Positions 15,650-24,514 of a stretch of DNA of 64,000 nt are shown piece after piece; positions within the stretch are counted from its first letter, which is position 1; each line of letters begins with the position of its first letter. A program made the translations under genes and the position numbers. Origin of the DNA: an uncultured Oscillospiraceae bacterium (lineage in GTDB: Bacteria > Bacillota > Clostridia > Oscillospirales > Oscillospiraceae); the NCBI GenBank assembly GCA_910578575.1, contig CAJTQP010000001.1:45068-109067 (forward strand), in the 5' to 3' direction. The notes under the pieces are model-generated. The model made no database searches, was not told the origin of the DNA, and saw nothing but the letters and a program-made list of their open reading frames with translations.

Positions 15650-16048
15650 TCAAGGCGGGGCAATGTGCAGCTCCTGCTTCAAGGCTGCCTGTAAGATCGC
15701 TGATACGTTCACGCCCGCCTTTTCCGCCTCCGCATTGAGCCAGGAGGGTAGGGAGACGTTGCGGCGTACTGTGCGCAGATCGTTTTTGCGCCGGTACTCC
15801 GTAAAATCCACATCTACCAAGGTGATAATATCTGTCTCATGCTCTTTTATTACGGAGGATAATGTGGAGGGCTGGGGGAGCGGTTCTTGTTCGTCCTCCA
15901 TGTCAATGCCCACAAGGCCAATGGCATCGCGGGCCATTTCCATGGCATCAGCATAGTCGCTGCCCTGGGTGTTGATGTTGAAATCTGGGACGAACACAAC
16001 AATGTGCGACGCCCCCTGGCTCATGATAATAGGATACGCTGCTTTCAT
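15650..16048 (-). CDS. hicB: HicB-type antitoxin
   Basis: A 132-residue antitoxin of a HicAB module. The N-terminal half is the partly degraded RNase-H-like HicB fold (YPIIMSQGASHIVVFVPDFNINTQGSDYADAMEMARDAIG), which caps the toxin. The C-terminal half is a ribbon-helix-helix DNA-binding domain (RRNVSLPSWLNAEAEKAGVNVSAILQAALKQEL, in two parts), used to repress the operon. It lies 54 bp after the hicA gene, the usual toxin-first order. The likely operator is the inverted repeat at 16300-16318. Confidence 0.88.
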   Translation of the reverse strand: MKAAYPIIMSQGASHIVVFVPDFNINTQGSDYADAMEMARDAIGLVGIDMEDEQEPLPQPSTLSSVIKEHETDIITLVDVDFTEYRRKNDLRTVRRNVSLPSWLNAEAEKAGVNVSAILQAALKQELHIAPP

Positions 16049-16102
16049 GTGAATACCTCCCTGAGGACTGTAACCTCTTGTATCGCATTGGGGATTGGAG
16101 GA

Positions 16103-16276
16103 TTATTTCAACCCCCGCCGCTTGATGATCGACTTCGCCAACTCCTCGTCCGTCTCTCTATGCCGCACGATGCTTTCTCTTTCCTTCCCCTTCACGTAGA
16201 TATCATGGCTTGCGCCATGCCGTTTGAAGGTCCATCCGTTGCGCTCCAGAAGCGCGATGAGATCTCTCGTCCGCAT
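16103..16276 (-). CDS. hicA: HicA-type mRNA interferase toxin
   Basis: A 57-residue HicA toxin. The sequence begins MRTRDLIALLERNGWTFKRH and continues with GASHDIYVKG and a SIVRHRETDEELAKSIIKR tail. This is the compact double-stranded-RNA-binding fold of HicA, with the catalytic histidine expected in the ASHDIY motif. Such toxins cleave mRNA during translation and are neutralised by HicB. GGAGG 8 bp before the ATG at 16276 and a strong promoter at 16297-16325 support expression. It is the first gene of hicAB, and its small size makes it easy to miss. Confidence 0.9.
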   Translation of the reverse strand: MRTRDLIALLERNGWTFKRHGASHDIYVKGKERESIVRHRETDEELAKSIIKRRGLK

Positions 16277-16296
16277 GGTTTTCCCTCCTTTTGATT

Positions 16297-16325
16297 ATTA
16301 TACACAAAAAATGTGTATATGACAA
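16297..16325 (-). promoter_or_regulatory. hicAB promoter and operator
   Basis: On the minus strand TTGTCA (16325-16320), a 17-bp spacer and TATAAT (16302-16297). An inverted repeat ATACACA-5-TGTGTAT (16300-16318) fills the spacer and overlaps the -10, a suitable HicB operator. Confidence 0.8.
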
Positions 16326-16373
16326 TGCTTTTGTGAAAAAGGGAAGGAAATTTGAAAAACCGCAAAAAATGAC

Positions 16374-16402
16374 TTTACAATTTTTGCTGGCACTGTTATA
16401 AT
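16374..16402 (+). promoter_or_regulatory. tRNA-Arg promoter
   Basis: TTTACA (16374-16379), a 17-bp spacer and TATAAT (16397-16402), 38 bp before the tRNA. Confidence 0.8.
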
Positions 16403-16440
16403 ATCATAGTCCGCCGCAGACAGCGGCGCCCACGCGGTAC

Positions 16441-16516
16441 GCGCCAGTAGCGTAATGGATAGCGCATCAGATTCCGGTTCTGAGGGTTGGGGGTTCGAGT
16501 CCCTTCTGGCGTGCCA
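16441..16516 (+). tRNA. tRNA-Arg (anticodon CCG)
   Basis: A full cloverleaf with encoded CCA. The acceptor GCGCCAG pairs with CTGGCGT (terminal G.U), the anticodon stem TCAGA/TCTGA holds loop TTCCGGT with anticodon CCG, and the T-loop GGTTCGAGTCC is standard. It reads CGG, a common arginine codon in this high-GC genome. Confidence 0.96.
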
Positions 16517-16520
16517 AGGA

Positions 16521-16559
16521 AAGGCCCCCGGAAAGTGTAAACTTTCCGGGGGCCCTTTG
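16521..16559 (+). terminator. Terminator of tRNA-Arg
   Basis: GGCCCCCGGAAAGT pairs perfectly with ACTTTCCGGGGGCC (4-nt loop), starting 6 nt after the CCA and followed by a short CTTTGT tract. Confidence 0.82.
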
Positions 16560-16617
16560 TATCAAACAAATACCGGCATGAGCCGGTTTGCTTCACACAA
16601 AGAAAGGGGTATTCACC

Positions 16618-17790
16618 ATGGGTTTTTCCTTCCAGGTTCCCACCAACTTCGTCTTCGGCCAGGGTGCCGTACAGAAGCTGCACAAGCAGCGTTTACCGGG
16701 CAAAAAGGCCCTCATCGTCATTTCCAGCGGCAAGTCCACCCGCGCCAACGGCTATCTGGATACTGTCCAGGACCAGCTGAGCAAGGCCGGGGTGGAGTAT
16801 GCGGTCTTTGACGGCATCTCCGCCAATCCCGTCATCGACAACGTTACCGCCGGGGCTGCCTGTGCGCGGGAGAACGGCTGTGACTTCGTCTTGGGCCTGG
16901 GGGGCGGCAGCAGCATTGACGCGGCCAAGGCCATTGCCATGGTGGCCCCCAACGAGGGCAACTATTGGGATTACGTCTACGGCGGCACCGGCGGCGGCCA
17001 GAAGCTGAAGAATAAGCCCCTGCCCATCGTGGCCATCCCCACCACCGCCGGCACCGGCACGGAGCTGGACGCCTGGACCATCATCACCAACGAGGCCACC
17101 AACGAGAAGATGAGCGGCGGCAACCGCAACACCTTCCCTGTGCTGGCCATCGTGGACCCGGAGCTGATGCTCTCCGTTCCCCCCAAGTTCACCGCCTTCC
17201 AGGGATTCGACGCCCTGTTCCACTCTGTGGAGTCCTATGTAAATAAGAAGGAGAACCTCATGGGTGACACCTTCGCCCTGCGGGCCATCCAGGCGGTGGG
17301 CCGGAACCTGGCGGCGGCCTGCGCCGATGGGAAGGACATCCACGCACGGGAGGAAGTGGCCTTCGGCAGCAGCCTCTCCGGCCTGGTGATGAGTGTGGAC
17401 AATCTGTGCTCGGAACACGCCATGGAGCACCCCCTCTCCGCCTACCACCCGGAGGTACCCCACGGGGCGGGCCTCATCATGATCAGCCGGGCCTATTTCA
17501 CCCACCTGATTGAGAACTGTCCCGACCTCCACGACCGTTTTGTGGATATGGCCAAGTCCATGGGCCGGGAAGGGGCCAAGGAGCCCATGGACTTCATCGC
17601 CGCCCTGGTGGAGCTTCAGGAGAAATGCGGTGTGGCGGAGCTGAAGATGTCCGACTACGGCATCCAGCCGGAGGAGTTCCCCACCTTTGCCGCCAACGCC
17701 CGGAGCACCATGGGCATCCTCTTCGGCCTGGACCGCATCCAGCTCAGCGACCAGGACCTGGTGAAGATTTACGCCGATTCCTACCGCTAA
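16618..17790 (+). CDS. Iron-containing alcohol dehydrogenase
   Basis: A 390-residue group III alcohol dehydrogenase, likely NAD(P)H-dependent and acting on butanol/butyraldehyde or similar pairs during fermentation. The nucleotide-binding glycine motif GLGGGSSIDAAKAIA is near residue 97. Metal ligands are expected at the aspartate region GTELDAW and the histidines in GFDALFHSVESY and EHAMEHPLSAYHPEVPHGAGL. Length matches the BdhA/YqhD-like class. AAAGGGG upstream fixes the ATG at 16618. It forms a single-gene unit between the tRNA terminator and the hairpin at 17802-17838. The exact substrate is not decided by sequence. Confidence 0.93.
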   Translation: MGFSFQVPTNFVFGQGAVQKLHKQRLPGKKALIVISSGKSTRANGYLDTVQDQLSKAGVEYAVFDGISANPVIDNVTAGAACARENGCDFVLGLGGGSSIDAAKAIAMVAPNEGNYWDYVYGGTGGGQKLKNKPLPIVAIPTTAGTGTELDAWTIITNEATNEKMSGGNRNTFPVLAIVDPELMLSVPPKFTAFQGFDALFHSVESYVNKKENLMGDTFALRAIQAVGRNLAAACADGKDIHAREEVAFGSSLSGLVMSVDNLCSEHAMEHPLSAYHPEVPHGAGLIMISRAYFTHLIENCPDLHDRFVDMAKSMGREGAKEPMDFIAALVELQEKCGVAELKMSDYGIQPEEFPTFAANARSTMGILFGLDRIQLSDQDLVKIYADSYR

Positions 17791-17801
17791 AAAGGATCAA
17801 A

Positions 17802-17838
17802 AACAGGAGCGCTCCCGAAGGAAGCGCTCCTGTTTTTT
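17802..17838 (+). terminator. Terminator of the alcohol dehydrogenase gene
   Basis: AACAGGAGCGCT pairs with AGCGCTCCTGTT, followed by TTTT, 11 bp after the stop. Confidence 0.93.
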
Positions 17839-17862
17839 GCCGTATGTAGGAAAGTCCGTCCC

Positions 17863-18330
17863 TTACTCCTCTACGTTCTCCCCCACCTTGGTGCCACAGG
17901 CGATGCAGAAGAGATCCGTGTCCTCCACAGTCTCACCGCAGCTAGGGCAGACGTTGGCCTCCACTGGGGCAGCCACCTGGGTGCCGCAGTAAGCGCAGAA
18001 CTTGGAGCCGTCCCGCAGCTCCGCACCGCAGTTGGTGCACACGGGGGTGGAGACAGTGAACTCCTGACGGTAGGCGTCGATGGTGGTCTTGGCGTCGGCA
18101 ATGACCTCCCGCGCAGCCTGGATGGAGGAGTAGAGGGCCATGATCTCGTCGTCATAGGTCTCTCCGGCGTCCAGCTTGTCCAGGGTCAGCTCACCCAGGT
18201 TCAGGATGAACTCCGTGATCTTCCGCTCCTCGTTGTTGATCTTGATGTGCAGCTTGCCGCTTTCGATGGCGCTGTTGACCTTGCTCCCAGCGGAAGCGGC
18301 CAGATTGTTGAGTTTTTCCTGCAATGCCAT
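17863..18330 (-). CDS. Double zinc-ribbon protein
   Basis: A 155-residue protein with a helical N-terminal region (1-95; LQEKLNNLAASAGSKVNSAI and following, probably coiled) and two C-terminal zinc ribbons: CTNCGAELRDGSKFCAYCG (about 99-117) and CPSCGETVEDTDLFCIACG (about 128-146). This is the DZR/zinc-ribbon type often found at the ends of bacterial scaffold or membrane-linked proteins. No membrane span is present. Role unknown. It lies 50 bp after the P-loop gene at 18381 on the same strand and may form an operon with it. Confidence 0.75.
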   Translation of the reverse strand: MALQEKLNNLAASAGSKVNSAIESGKLHIKINNEERKITEFILNLGELTLDKLDAGETYDDEIMALYSSIQAAREVIADAKTTIDAYRQEFTVSTPVCTNCGAELRDGSKFCAYCGTQVAAPVEANVCPSCGETVEDTDLFCIACGTKVGENVEE

Positions 18331-18380
18331 GACTGGTTTCCTCCTTAACTTTGTGCTGTTCTAAGGGTCCCGACGGGCAC

Positions 18381-18794
18381 TTAGAAATAGGATTTCATCG
18401 CCTCAGTGGCCAGGGCCACGTCGGCGCTGATGGTGACGGTGAACTTTACGCCGTTCTGCTCAGAGAAGCGGTCCAACCAAGCCAGGAACTCCTCCACTTC
18501 GGGGGAATCGGGCTCGGAGGGGATGATCTTGCACAGGCTGTCGATAAAGACATGGGTGAGATCGTAGTTGGAGGCGTACATCCCGCTGATGAAGCCCTTG
18601 AAGAATGTAAAGTTGTCGGCGGCAAAGTCGCTGGACTCCACCAGACGAACGGTATTTTTCACATCAAAGACCAGCTTCTTGCCGATCTCCACGCAAACGA
18701 CGCTGCCGCTCTCATTGTCTGCGGCGTAGTTGATCATCTCAATCATCTGCTTGGTCTTGCCAGTGCCCTTGGCACCCATGATGACTCGAACCAT
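18381..18794 (-). CDS. P-loop ATP-binding protein, function unknown
   Basis: A 137-residue protein with a Walker A motif GAKGTGKTKQM near residue 8 and a candidate Walker B strand at LTHVFIDSL near residue 85. It is small for an ATPase and lacks further recognisable domains. The C-terminal FTVTISADVALATEAMKSYF resembles the end of a compact P-loop fold. The start is the ATG at 18794 with AGGAG 8 bp upstream; a GTG at 18803 overlaps that site. Followed by the zinc-ribbon gene. Function unknown. Confidence 0.65.
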   Translation of the reverse strand: MVRVIMGAKGTGKTKQMIEMINYAADNESGSVVCVEIGKKLVFDVKNTVRLVESSDFAADNFTFFKGFISGMYASNYDLTHVFIDSLCKIIPSEPDSPEVEEFLAWLDRFSEQNGVKFTVTISADVALATEAMKSYF

Positions 18795-18894
18795 AGTAAT
18801 CACTCCTTAGTTAATACAGAAAAGTATCTGGTAGCCCTATGTTATCATCCCACCGGGGAAATTGCAATGGGATGGATAGAATTTCACGAAAAAT

Positions 18895-20217
18895 TCACAG
18901 GGATGGGGGCTGCGGTGTGGACAAATGCCCCTCATAGCCGGGTTTGCCCAGGAGGGCGAACATATTTTTCTTATAGGCCTCCACGCCGGGTTGATTGAAG
19001 GGATTGAGCCCCAGCAGGTAGCCGGACAGGCCGCAGGCGTACTCAAAGAAGTACAGCATCTGCCCCACCCAGTAGGCGGAGCGCTCCCGCACCGTCAGCA
19101 GTAGGTTGGGCACGCCCCCGGCCACATGGGCCAGGACGGTACCCTTCCGGGCCTGCTCGTTGACATGGCGCAGGTCCTTCCCCCGGAGGAAGTCCAGCTG
19201 GTCGTCCTCCTTGGGGTCCAGGGGGCAGGAGGCGGCGGGGATGGCGAAGCGCACCACCGTCTCAAAGATGTCTCGCTCCCCCTCCTGGATATATTGGCCT
19301 AGGGAGTGCAGGTCCGTGGTGAACTCCACGCTGGCGGGGAAGAGCCCCCGGCCCTCCTTGCCTTCGCTCTCCCCGAACAGCTGCTTCCACCACTCCCCAA
19401 AGCAGCGGAAGGCGGGTTCATAGCAGGCCAGCAGCTCAATGGTCTTGCCCCCCTCGTAAAGGGCGTTCCGGGCGGCGGCGTACTGCCAGGCAGGGTTGTC
19501 CTGGCCAGGGGTGCGCAGGCGGACCATGGCGTCGGCGGCCCCGCTGAGCAGCTCCTCCGGGTCCAGCTTGGCCGCGGCCAGGGGCAGCAGCCCCGCGGCG
19601 GTGAGCACCGAGTACCGGCCCCCGATGGAGGGGGGGATGGAGAAGGTGGCGTAGCCCTCCTGGTCCGCCAGCGCACGAAGGGCCCCGTCGTGGCGGTCGG
19701 TGATGGCAAAGATACGGTCCCTGGCTTTGACGCGCCCGTATTTCTTCTCCAAAAGCTGCCGGAAGAGGAGGAAGGCCACAGAGGGCTCCAGGGTGGTGCC
19801 GGATTTGGAGATCACCAGCACGGAGAAGCTCCGGTCCTCCACGTATTCCAGCAGCTCCGACAGGGCGTCGGAGGAGAGGGTATTGCCGGTGAAGAAAATC
19901 TGGGGCCGGTCCCGGCATAACAGGTTGTAGTTGGGGGAGGTGAGCAGCTCCAGCACTGCGCGGGCCCCCAGATAGGAGCCGCCAATGCCGATGACCACCA
20001 GGACCTGGGACTGTTCCCGGATGATCCGGGCGGTCTGGATCAGGCGCTCCAGCTCCTTCCGGTCATAGGTCTCCGGAAAGCGGACCCAGCCGGTGAAGCT
20101 GCCCCCCAGCCCCCGGCCGGTCTCCAGGAGGCTGCGGGCGTTGGTGAGTCCTTCCAGCCGGGAGGAAAGCCAGTTTTCCGGCAGGAAGGGCAGGGCATGG
20201 GTGACGTCAAATTCCAT
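18895..20217 (-). CDS. pgi: Glucose-6-phosphate isomerase
   Basis: A 440-residue enzyme interconverting glucose 6-phosphate and fructose 6-phosphate in glycolysis and gluconeogenesis. It has the two SIS folds: VIGIGGSYLGARAVLE (around residue 78) and ISKSGTTLEPSVAF (around 140), with the catalytic region GRGLFPASVEFTTDLHSLGQ and the C-terminal GGVPN and FNQPGVEAYK segments. The length is that of the shorter Firmicutes enzyme. AAAGGAGG precedes the ATG. Confidence 0.96.
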   Translation of the reverse strand: MEFDVTHALPFLPENWLSSRLEGLTNARSLLETGRGLGGSFTGWVRFPETYDRKELERLIQTARIIREQSQVLVVIGIGGSYLGARAVLELLTSPNYNLLCRDRPQIFFTGNTLSSDALSELLEYVEDRSFSVLVISKSGTTLEPSVAFLLFRQLLEKKYGRVKARDRIFAITDRHDGALRALADQEGYATFSIPPSIGGRYSVLTAAGLLPLAAAKLDPEELLSGAADAMVRLRTPGQDNPAWQYAAARNALYEGGKTIELLACYEPAFRCFGEWWKQLFGESEGKEGRGLFPASVEFTTDLHSLGQYIQEGERDIFETVVRFAIPAASCPLDPKEDDQLDFLRGKDLRHVNEQARKGTVLAHVAGGVPNLLLTVRERSAYWVGQMLYFFEYACGLSGYLLGLNPFNQPGVEAYKKNMFALLGKPGYEGHLSTPQPPSL

Positions 20218-20268
20218 AGGGCTTACCTCCTTTGTGCAATGTATGCGGGGGGACCGTAGTGTATGCGC

Positions 20269-21627
20269 TTAGTTTTTCAGGCTCTGCATGGGGGCGGGGA
20301 TGCGGCCGCTGCGCTGGATGAAGGCGGCGCTGGACTCCGGGTGCACCGGCATCACCGGGGCGGAGCCCAACAGGCCGCCGAACTCCACGATGTCCCCCAC
20401 CTTCTTCCCCGGTGCGGGGATGAGACGCACAGCGGTGGTCTTGCTGTTGACCATGCCGATGGCCGCCTCGTCAGCGATGATGGCGGAGAGGGTCTCGGCG
20501 CTGGTGTCGCCGGGAACGGCGATCATGTCCAGGCCCACGGAGCACACGCAGGTCATGGCCTCCAGCTTGTCCAGCTGGAGCACCCCTGCCTGGGCAGCGG
20601 CGATCATGCCCTCGTCCTCGCTGACGGGGATGAAGGCCCCGGAGAGGCCCCCCACGTGGTTGGAGGCCATGACGCCTCCCTTTTTCACCGCGTCGTTGAG
20701 CAGCGCCAGGGCGGCGGTGGTACCGTGGGTACCGCAGACCGCCAGGCCCATCTCCTCCAGGATCCGGGCCACGCTGTCCCCCACCGCCGGGGTGGGCGCC
20801 AGGGACAGGTCCACGATGCCGAAGGGGACCCCCAGCCGGGCGGAGGCCTCGCGGGCCACCAGCTGGCCCATGCGGGTGATGCGGAAGGCGGTCTTTTTGA
20901 TGGTCTCCGCCACCACGTCAAAGGGCTCCCCCTTCACCTGCTGGAGGGCGTGGTGGACCACGCCGGGGCCGGAGATGCCCACATTGATGACGCATTCCGG
21001 CTCACCAGGGCCCAAAAACGCCCCGGCCATGAAGGGGTTGTCCTCCACAGCGTTGGCGAACACCACCAGCTTGGCACAGCCAAAGCCCCCGGAGGCGGCG
21101 GTGAGGGCGGCGGTCTCCTTGATGACCCGGCCCATCTGGGCTACAGCGTCCATATTGATGCCGGCCTTGGTGGAGCCCACATTGACGCTGGCGCAGACCA
21201 GATCCGTCTCCGCCAGGGCCTGGGGGATGGAGGCGATGAGCTTCCGGTCCGCCTCAGTGAAGCCCTTTTGCACCAAGGCGGAGAAGCCGCCGATGAAGTC
21301 GATGCCCACGGTCTTGGCCGCCCGGTCCAGGGCGGCGGCGAAGGGGACGTAGTCGTTGCAGTCGCTGGCGGCGGCCACCAGGGAGATGGGGGTCACGGAC
21401 ACTCGTTTGTTGACGATGGGGATACCGAACTCCTTTTCGATTTCCATCCCGGTGCCCACCAGGCGCTCTGCCCGGCGGCAGATTTTGTCATAGATGCGCT
21501 GTCCGGCCATCTTGGCATCGGGGTGGGCGCAGTCCAGCAGAGAGACACCCATGGTGATGGTGCGGATGTCCAAGTGCTGGCGGTCGAACATGTTGATGGT
21601 TTGCAGGATCTCTGCGGAATTGAGCAT
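20269..21627 (-). CDS. PFL family protein (UPF0210/DUF711)
   Basis: A 452-residue protein of the UPF0210/DUF711 family, whose name reflects a fold resemblance to pyruvate formate-lyase rather than proven activity. The N-terminal [24 protein letters not shown] and the glycine-rich [16 protein letters not shown] region are typical. The family is usually encoded next to a small ACT-domain protein, as here (16 bp downstream of that gene). No activating enzyme is nearby and I see no C-terminal glycyl-radical motif that I would trust, so radical chemistry is not supported. Biochemical role unknown. Confidence 0.88.
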   Translation of the reverse strand: MLNSAEILQTINMFDRQHLDIRTITMGVSLLDCAHPDAKMAGQRIYDKICRRAERLVGTGMEIEKEFGIPIVNKRVSVTPISLVAAASDCNDYVPFAAALDRAAKTVGIDFIGGFSALVQKGFTEADRKLIASIPQALAETDLVCASVNVGSTKAGINMDAVAQMGRVIKETAALTAASGGFGCAKLVVFANAVEDNPFMAGAFLGPGEPECVINVGISGPGVVHHALQQVKGEPFDVVAETIKKTAFRITRMGQLVAREASARLGVPFGIVDLSLAPTPAVGDSVARILEEMGLAVCGTHGTTAALALLNDAVKKGGVMASNHVGGLSGAFIPVSEDEGMIAAAQAGVLQLDKLEAMTCVCSVGLDMIAVPGDTSAETLSAIIADEAAIGMVNSKTTAVRLIPAPGKKVGDIVEFGGLLGSAPVMPVHPESSAAFIQRSGRIPAPMQSLKN

Positions 21628-21642
21628 AGCACAGACCCTCCC

Positions 21643-21915
21643 TTACACGCGGTGCATGGCTTCAAAGGTGTCCTCCCGCTGGGCGTGGATGGACAGCCCC
21701 AGGTCTTTCCCCAGGTTGGACATCAGGTCGGCCAGCTCCCCAAAGGGAATGGCGCACTGCCCGGCGTCCACCAGCATGACCATGGTGAAGAAGTCCGGGG
21801 GGAGGATGGTCTGGGTGATATCCAGAACGTTGACATTTTGCTGGGCCAGAGATTGGGTGACGGAGGCGATGATGCCCACCCGGTCTTTGCCGGCCACGGT
21901 GATAACTGCACGCAT
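21643..21915 (-). CDS. ACT domain protein (UPF0237)
   Basis: A 90-residue single ACT domain (MRAVITVAGKDRVGIIASVT at the start, then the ILDIT-like NVNVLDITQTIL strand). ACT domains bind amino acids or other small ligands, and this subgroup is consistently paired with UPF0210 proteins such as the adjacent gene at 20269, suggesting a regulatory partner. I take the ATG at 21915; a longer open frame upstream overlaps the YfbR-like gene and has no support. Confidence 0.88.
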   Translation of the reverse strand: MRAVITVAGKDRVGIIASVTQSLAQQNVNVLDITQTILPPDFFTMVMLVDAGQCAIPFGELADLMSNLGKDLGLSIHAQREDTFEAMHRV

Positions 21916-21941
21916 AAGTGATGATACCTCGCTTTGATTTT

Positions 21942-22571
21942 TTAGGGGTTTTTTAGGGATTCTATCGAAAGCTGTTGGTCGGGGGCGTTGGCCTCCTCCT
22001 CCAGCTCGTCCAGCGTCAGTTGGAAGGCGGGGAGAAACTGCTCCATGAAGTAGTCCAGCTCCGGCAGGCGCAGGTCCTCCAGCGCTTGCAGGGTCTGCCG
22101 GGCGGCGGACTGGAACTCTCGGTTCCCGGCCTTCAGCTCCTCCAGGCACTTCAGATAGGCGGAGAGCTTGTCCGCCCCCTTGACCAGCGCCAGCACCTGG
22201 GGGTCCGTCTCCCACAAAATCGGGTCGAAGGAGGGGCGCAGGGAGGGGGGGAGCATGGCGGAGAGCCGGTCTGCCGCGCTCTGCTCCACCGCCTTGTAGG
22301 CGTCCCGGATGGCGCTGTTGGCGTACTTCACGGGGGTGGGCAGGTCGCCGGTGAAAATCTCCGGGGCGTCGTGGTACAGCGCCGCCACCGCCACCTGGCC
22401 GGGGTCGATGCTGCCCCCGAAGCGGTCCCGGCGGATCACCGCCAGGGCGTGGGCCAACACCGCCACCGTGTGGGAGTGTTCCTGGATGTTCTCCTGGAAG
22501 GTGTTGCGCATAAGCCCCCAGCGGTTGATGTACCGCATCCGGGAGAGATAGGCGAAGAAAGGATAGGACAT
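21942..22571 (-). CDS. YfbR-type HD-domain 5'-nucleotidase
   Basis: A 209-residue HD-domain phosphohydrolase resembling YfbR, a 5'-deoxynucleotidase that removes phosphate from deoxyribonucleoside monophosphates. The metal-binding residues appear in ENIQEHSHTVAVLAHAL (His) and AALYHDAPEIFTGDLPTPVKY (HD pair), with a further aspartate in GADKLSAYLKCLEE. It is the first of three genes in a minus-strand group ending with the UPF0210 protein; gaps of 26 and 15 bp suggest an operon. GGGGAG before the ATG at 22571. Confidence 0.85.
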   Translation of the reverse strand: MSYPFFAYLSRMRYINRWGLMRNTFQENIQEHSHTVAVLAHALAVIRRDRFGGSIDPGQVAVAALYHDAPEIFTGDLPTPVKYANSAIRDAYKAVEQSAADRLSAMLPPSLRPSFDPILWETDPQVLALVKGADKLSAYLKCLEELKAGNREFQSAARQTLQALEDLRLPELDYFMEQFLPAFQLTLDELEEEANAPDQQLSIESLKNP

Positions 22572-22706
22572 AGTGGCTCCCCTGTAATTGCGTTAGAAGT
22601 TGGGTTGTTTCCTGGGAAATTAGCCACCATTATAACAAAATAGGGGGGGCTTTTCAAGGGCCCTGCAAGGGCTGGAGGGATGTTTGACGAAATTTTGAAA
22701 ATACCA

Positions 22707-22735
22707 TTGCTTTTCCCCATTGAGGCCAGTATAAT
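22707..22735 (+). promoter_or_regulatory. Putative promoter of the SLH protein
   Basis: TTGCTT (22707-22712), 17-bp spacer, TATAAT (22730-22735), 77 bp before the start at 22812. The -35 is weak. The rest of 22572-22811 shows nothing else recognisable. Confidence 0.5.
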
Positions 22736-22811
22736 TGCTATAGTTGTAATATTTAGGGAGCAGGGCACCTTCGGGGCCGCCGCGTCCCTATCGTTCGCTG
22801 GAGGTTTTTCT

Positions 22812-24476
22812 ATGAAACGTATGACAAAACGCGTGCTCCCGCTGCTGCTGGCGGCGCTGATGGTCTGTGCCCTGCTGCCTGCCACGGCCTTGGCCGCGCC
22901 CAGCCTGACCATCCGCTCCGAGGAGGAGCTGCGGGACTTTGCTGCCCAGGTCAACGCAGGCCGGAGCTTTTCGGGCTCGGTGGTCACCTTGGAGACAGAC
23001 ATCACCCTCAACCGTGGGATGCTGGATGCCTCCGGCAAGCTGAAGCCCGGCACCTACGCCCCTTGGACCGCCATCGGCACAGAGAAGCACCCCTTCCAGG
23101 GGGAGTTTGACGGCAAGGGCCACACCATCACCGGCCTGTATGTCAACGACGATACCCTGAACTACCAGGGTCTCTTCGGGGTGATCTCCGGGGCTACGGT
23201 GTGCAACGTCACCGTGAAGGACGGCTACCTGTCCAACCGGGAGCACGCCGGCGGCGTGGTGGGCTATGCCAAGGACAATTCCGTGGTGGCCTCCTGCCAC
23301 AACGACAACACCACGGTGATCAACAAGCAGCGGGCCGGGGGCATCGTGGGCTGGACGGACAACTCCCATGTGTACAACTGCTCCGGCCAAGGGTATTGCT
23401 ACAGTGACCGCTGCTCCGGCGGCATCATCGGGGACGTATACCGCAAGAGCAAGGTCTACAACTGCTACTCCGCCGCTGTGGTGGAGGGCAAGGAGTTGGT
23501 GGGCGGCATCTCCGGCGGCACCACCTCCGCGGACATCCAAAACTGCATCCTGGTGGGCTCTGTGGCGGAGAAGGGCTACCTTATCGCCGGGGGCGGGGGG
23601 AGCCGGACCCTGACCAACTGCTTCGCCCTGCAAAACGACCAGGTGAACACCGGCCTCACTATCGGCACCTCCTCCAAAAGCTGCAAGACCTTCGCCACCC
23701 CTGCCGCCCGCCTGGCAGAGCCGATGACGGTGAACGGGAAGGAATGCACCACGGTGCTGGAGGCCCTGAACGCCTGGGTGTCTGCCCAGAAGGTGGACTT
23801 TGATTACTCCCCCTGGGTGCAGACCAGCCTATACCCCTACCTGCGCGACGGCGTGACCTCCGCCATCCGCACCTCCTTTGGTTCGGAGGTCTCGGAGTGG
23901 TCCTCTTCGGAGCTGGAGGGGGCCTATCGGGAAAATCTGATCCCCGATGTCCTGGTGGGGGAGGACCTGACCCGTGACATCAACCGGGCGGAGTTTGCCG
24001 CGGTGTGCGTGCGGGTCTATGAGAACCTGGCCGGCACCAAGGCACTTCCCGCGGTCACCAACCCTTTCGTGGACTGCCAGGACGTGGAGGTACTCAAGGC
24101 CTATAACCTGGGGGTCACCAACGGCAGTGGGGCGAATACCTTCTCCCCCTACACTCTGCTCAACCGGGAGCAGGCGGCCACCATGTTGACCCGTACCTTT
24201 AAGCGGGTGACCATGCCCGGCTGGTCCATGGCCACAGACGGCCAGTTCCCCTTGGACTATACCAAGCCCGCCCCCTTCCGGGATGATGGGGAGATTTCCG
24301 ATTACGCCAAGGATAGCGTCTATTTCATGGCGGCCAACGGCATCATCGGCGGCATTGGCAACAACACCTTTGCCCCCCGGAACATCACAGACCGGCAGAC
24401 CGCCGAGGGCTATGCCAACGCCACGCGGGAGCAGGCCCTGGTCATCGCCATGCGGATGGTGAAAAACCTCAAGTGA
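22812..24476 (+). CDS. Secreted GLUG-repeat protein with SLH domains
   Basis: A 554-residue surface protein. Residues 1-27 are a signal peptide (KRVLPLLLAALMVCALLP, cleavage after ALA). The middle carries GLUG-type repeats of the kind YQGLFGVISGATVCNVTV, GGVVGYAKDNS, GGIVGWTDNS and GGIIGDVYRKS, a beta-helix-forming pattern seen in adhesins. The C-terminal third (about 400-554) holds SLH-like domains (INRAEFAAVCVRVYENLAG; LLNREQAATMLTRTFK; FRDDGEISDYAKDSVYFMAANGIIGG in two pieces), which normally bind pyruvylated secondary wall polymers. GGAGGT supports the ATG at 22812. It is likely a wall-anchored adhesin or scaffold. Confidence 0.88.
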   Translation: MKRMTKRVLPLLLAALMVCALLPATALAAPSLTIRSEEELRDFAAQVNAGRSFSGSVVTLETDITLNRGMLDASGKLKPGTYAPWTAIGTEKHPFQGEFDGKGHTITGLYVNDDTLNYQGLFGVISGATVCNVTVKDGYLSNREHAGGVVGYAKDNSVVASCHNDNTTVINKQRAGGIVGWTDNSHVYNCSGQGYCYSDRCSGGIIGDVYRKSKVYNCYSAAVVEGKELVGGISGGTTSADIQNCILVGSVAEKGYLIAGGGGSRTLTNCFALQNDQVNTGLTIGTSSKSCKTFATPAARLAEPMTVNGKECTTVLEALNAWVSAQKVDFDYSPWVQTSLYPYLRDGVTSAIRTSFGSEVSEWSSSELEGAYRENLIPDVLVGEDLTRDINRAEFAAVCVRVYENLAGTKALPAVTNPFVDCQDVEVLKAYNLGVTNGSGANTFSPYTLLNREQAATMLTRTFKRVTMPGWSMATDGQFPLDYTKPAPFRDDGEISDYAKDSVYFMAANGIIGGIGNNTFAPRNITDRQTAEGYANATREQALVIAMRMVKNLK

Positions 24477-24514
24477 TGCCACGGCAGGGACCAAACTTCG
24501 GACAGACAACCACT

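Noticed and set aside
15421..15663. 80-codon open frame across the RNHCP leader
   Set aside because: It overlaps the RNHCP gene in another frame, has no ribosome site and its translation resembles no protein; the leader hairpins explain the region better.
16441..16516. tRNA-Arg as attachment site of an integrated element
   Set aside because: I found no repeat of the tRNA 3' end nearby and no integrase gene in the window.
20269..21627. Pyruvate formate-lyase
   Set aside because: The PFL family name here refers to UPF0210/DUF711; no activating enzyme or convincing glycyl-radical motif is present.
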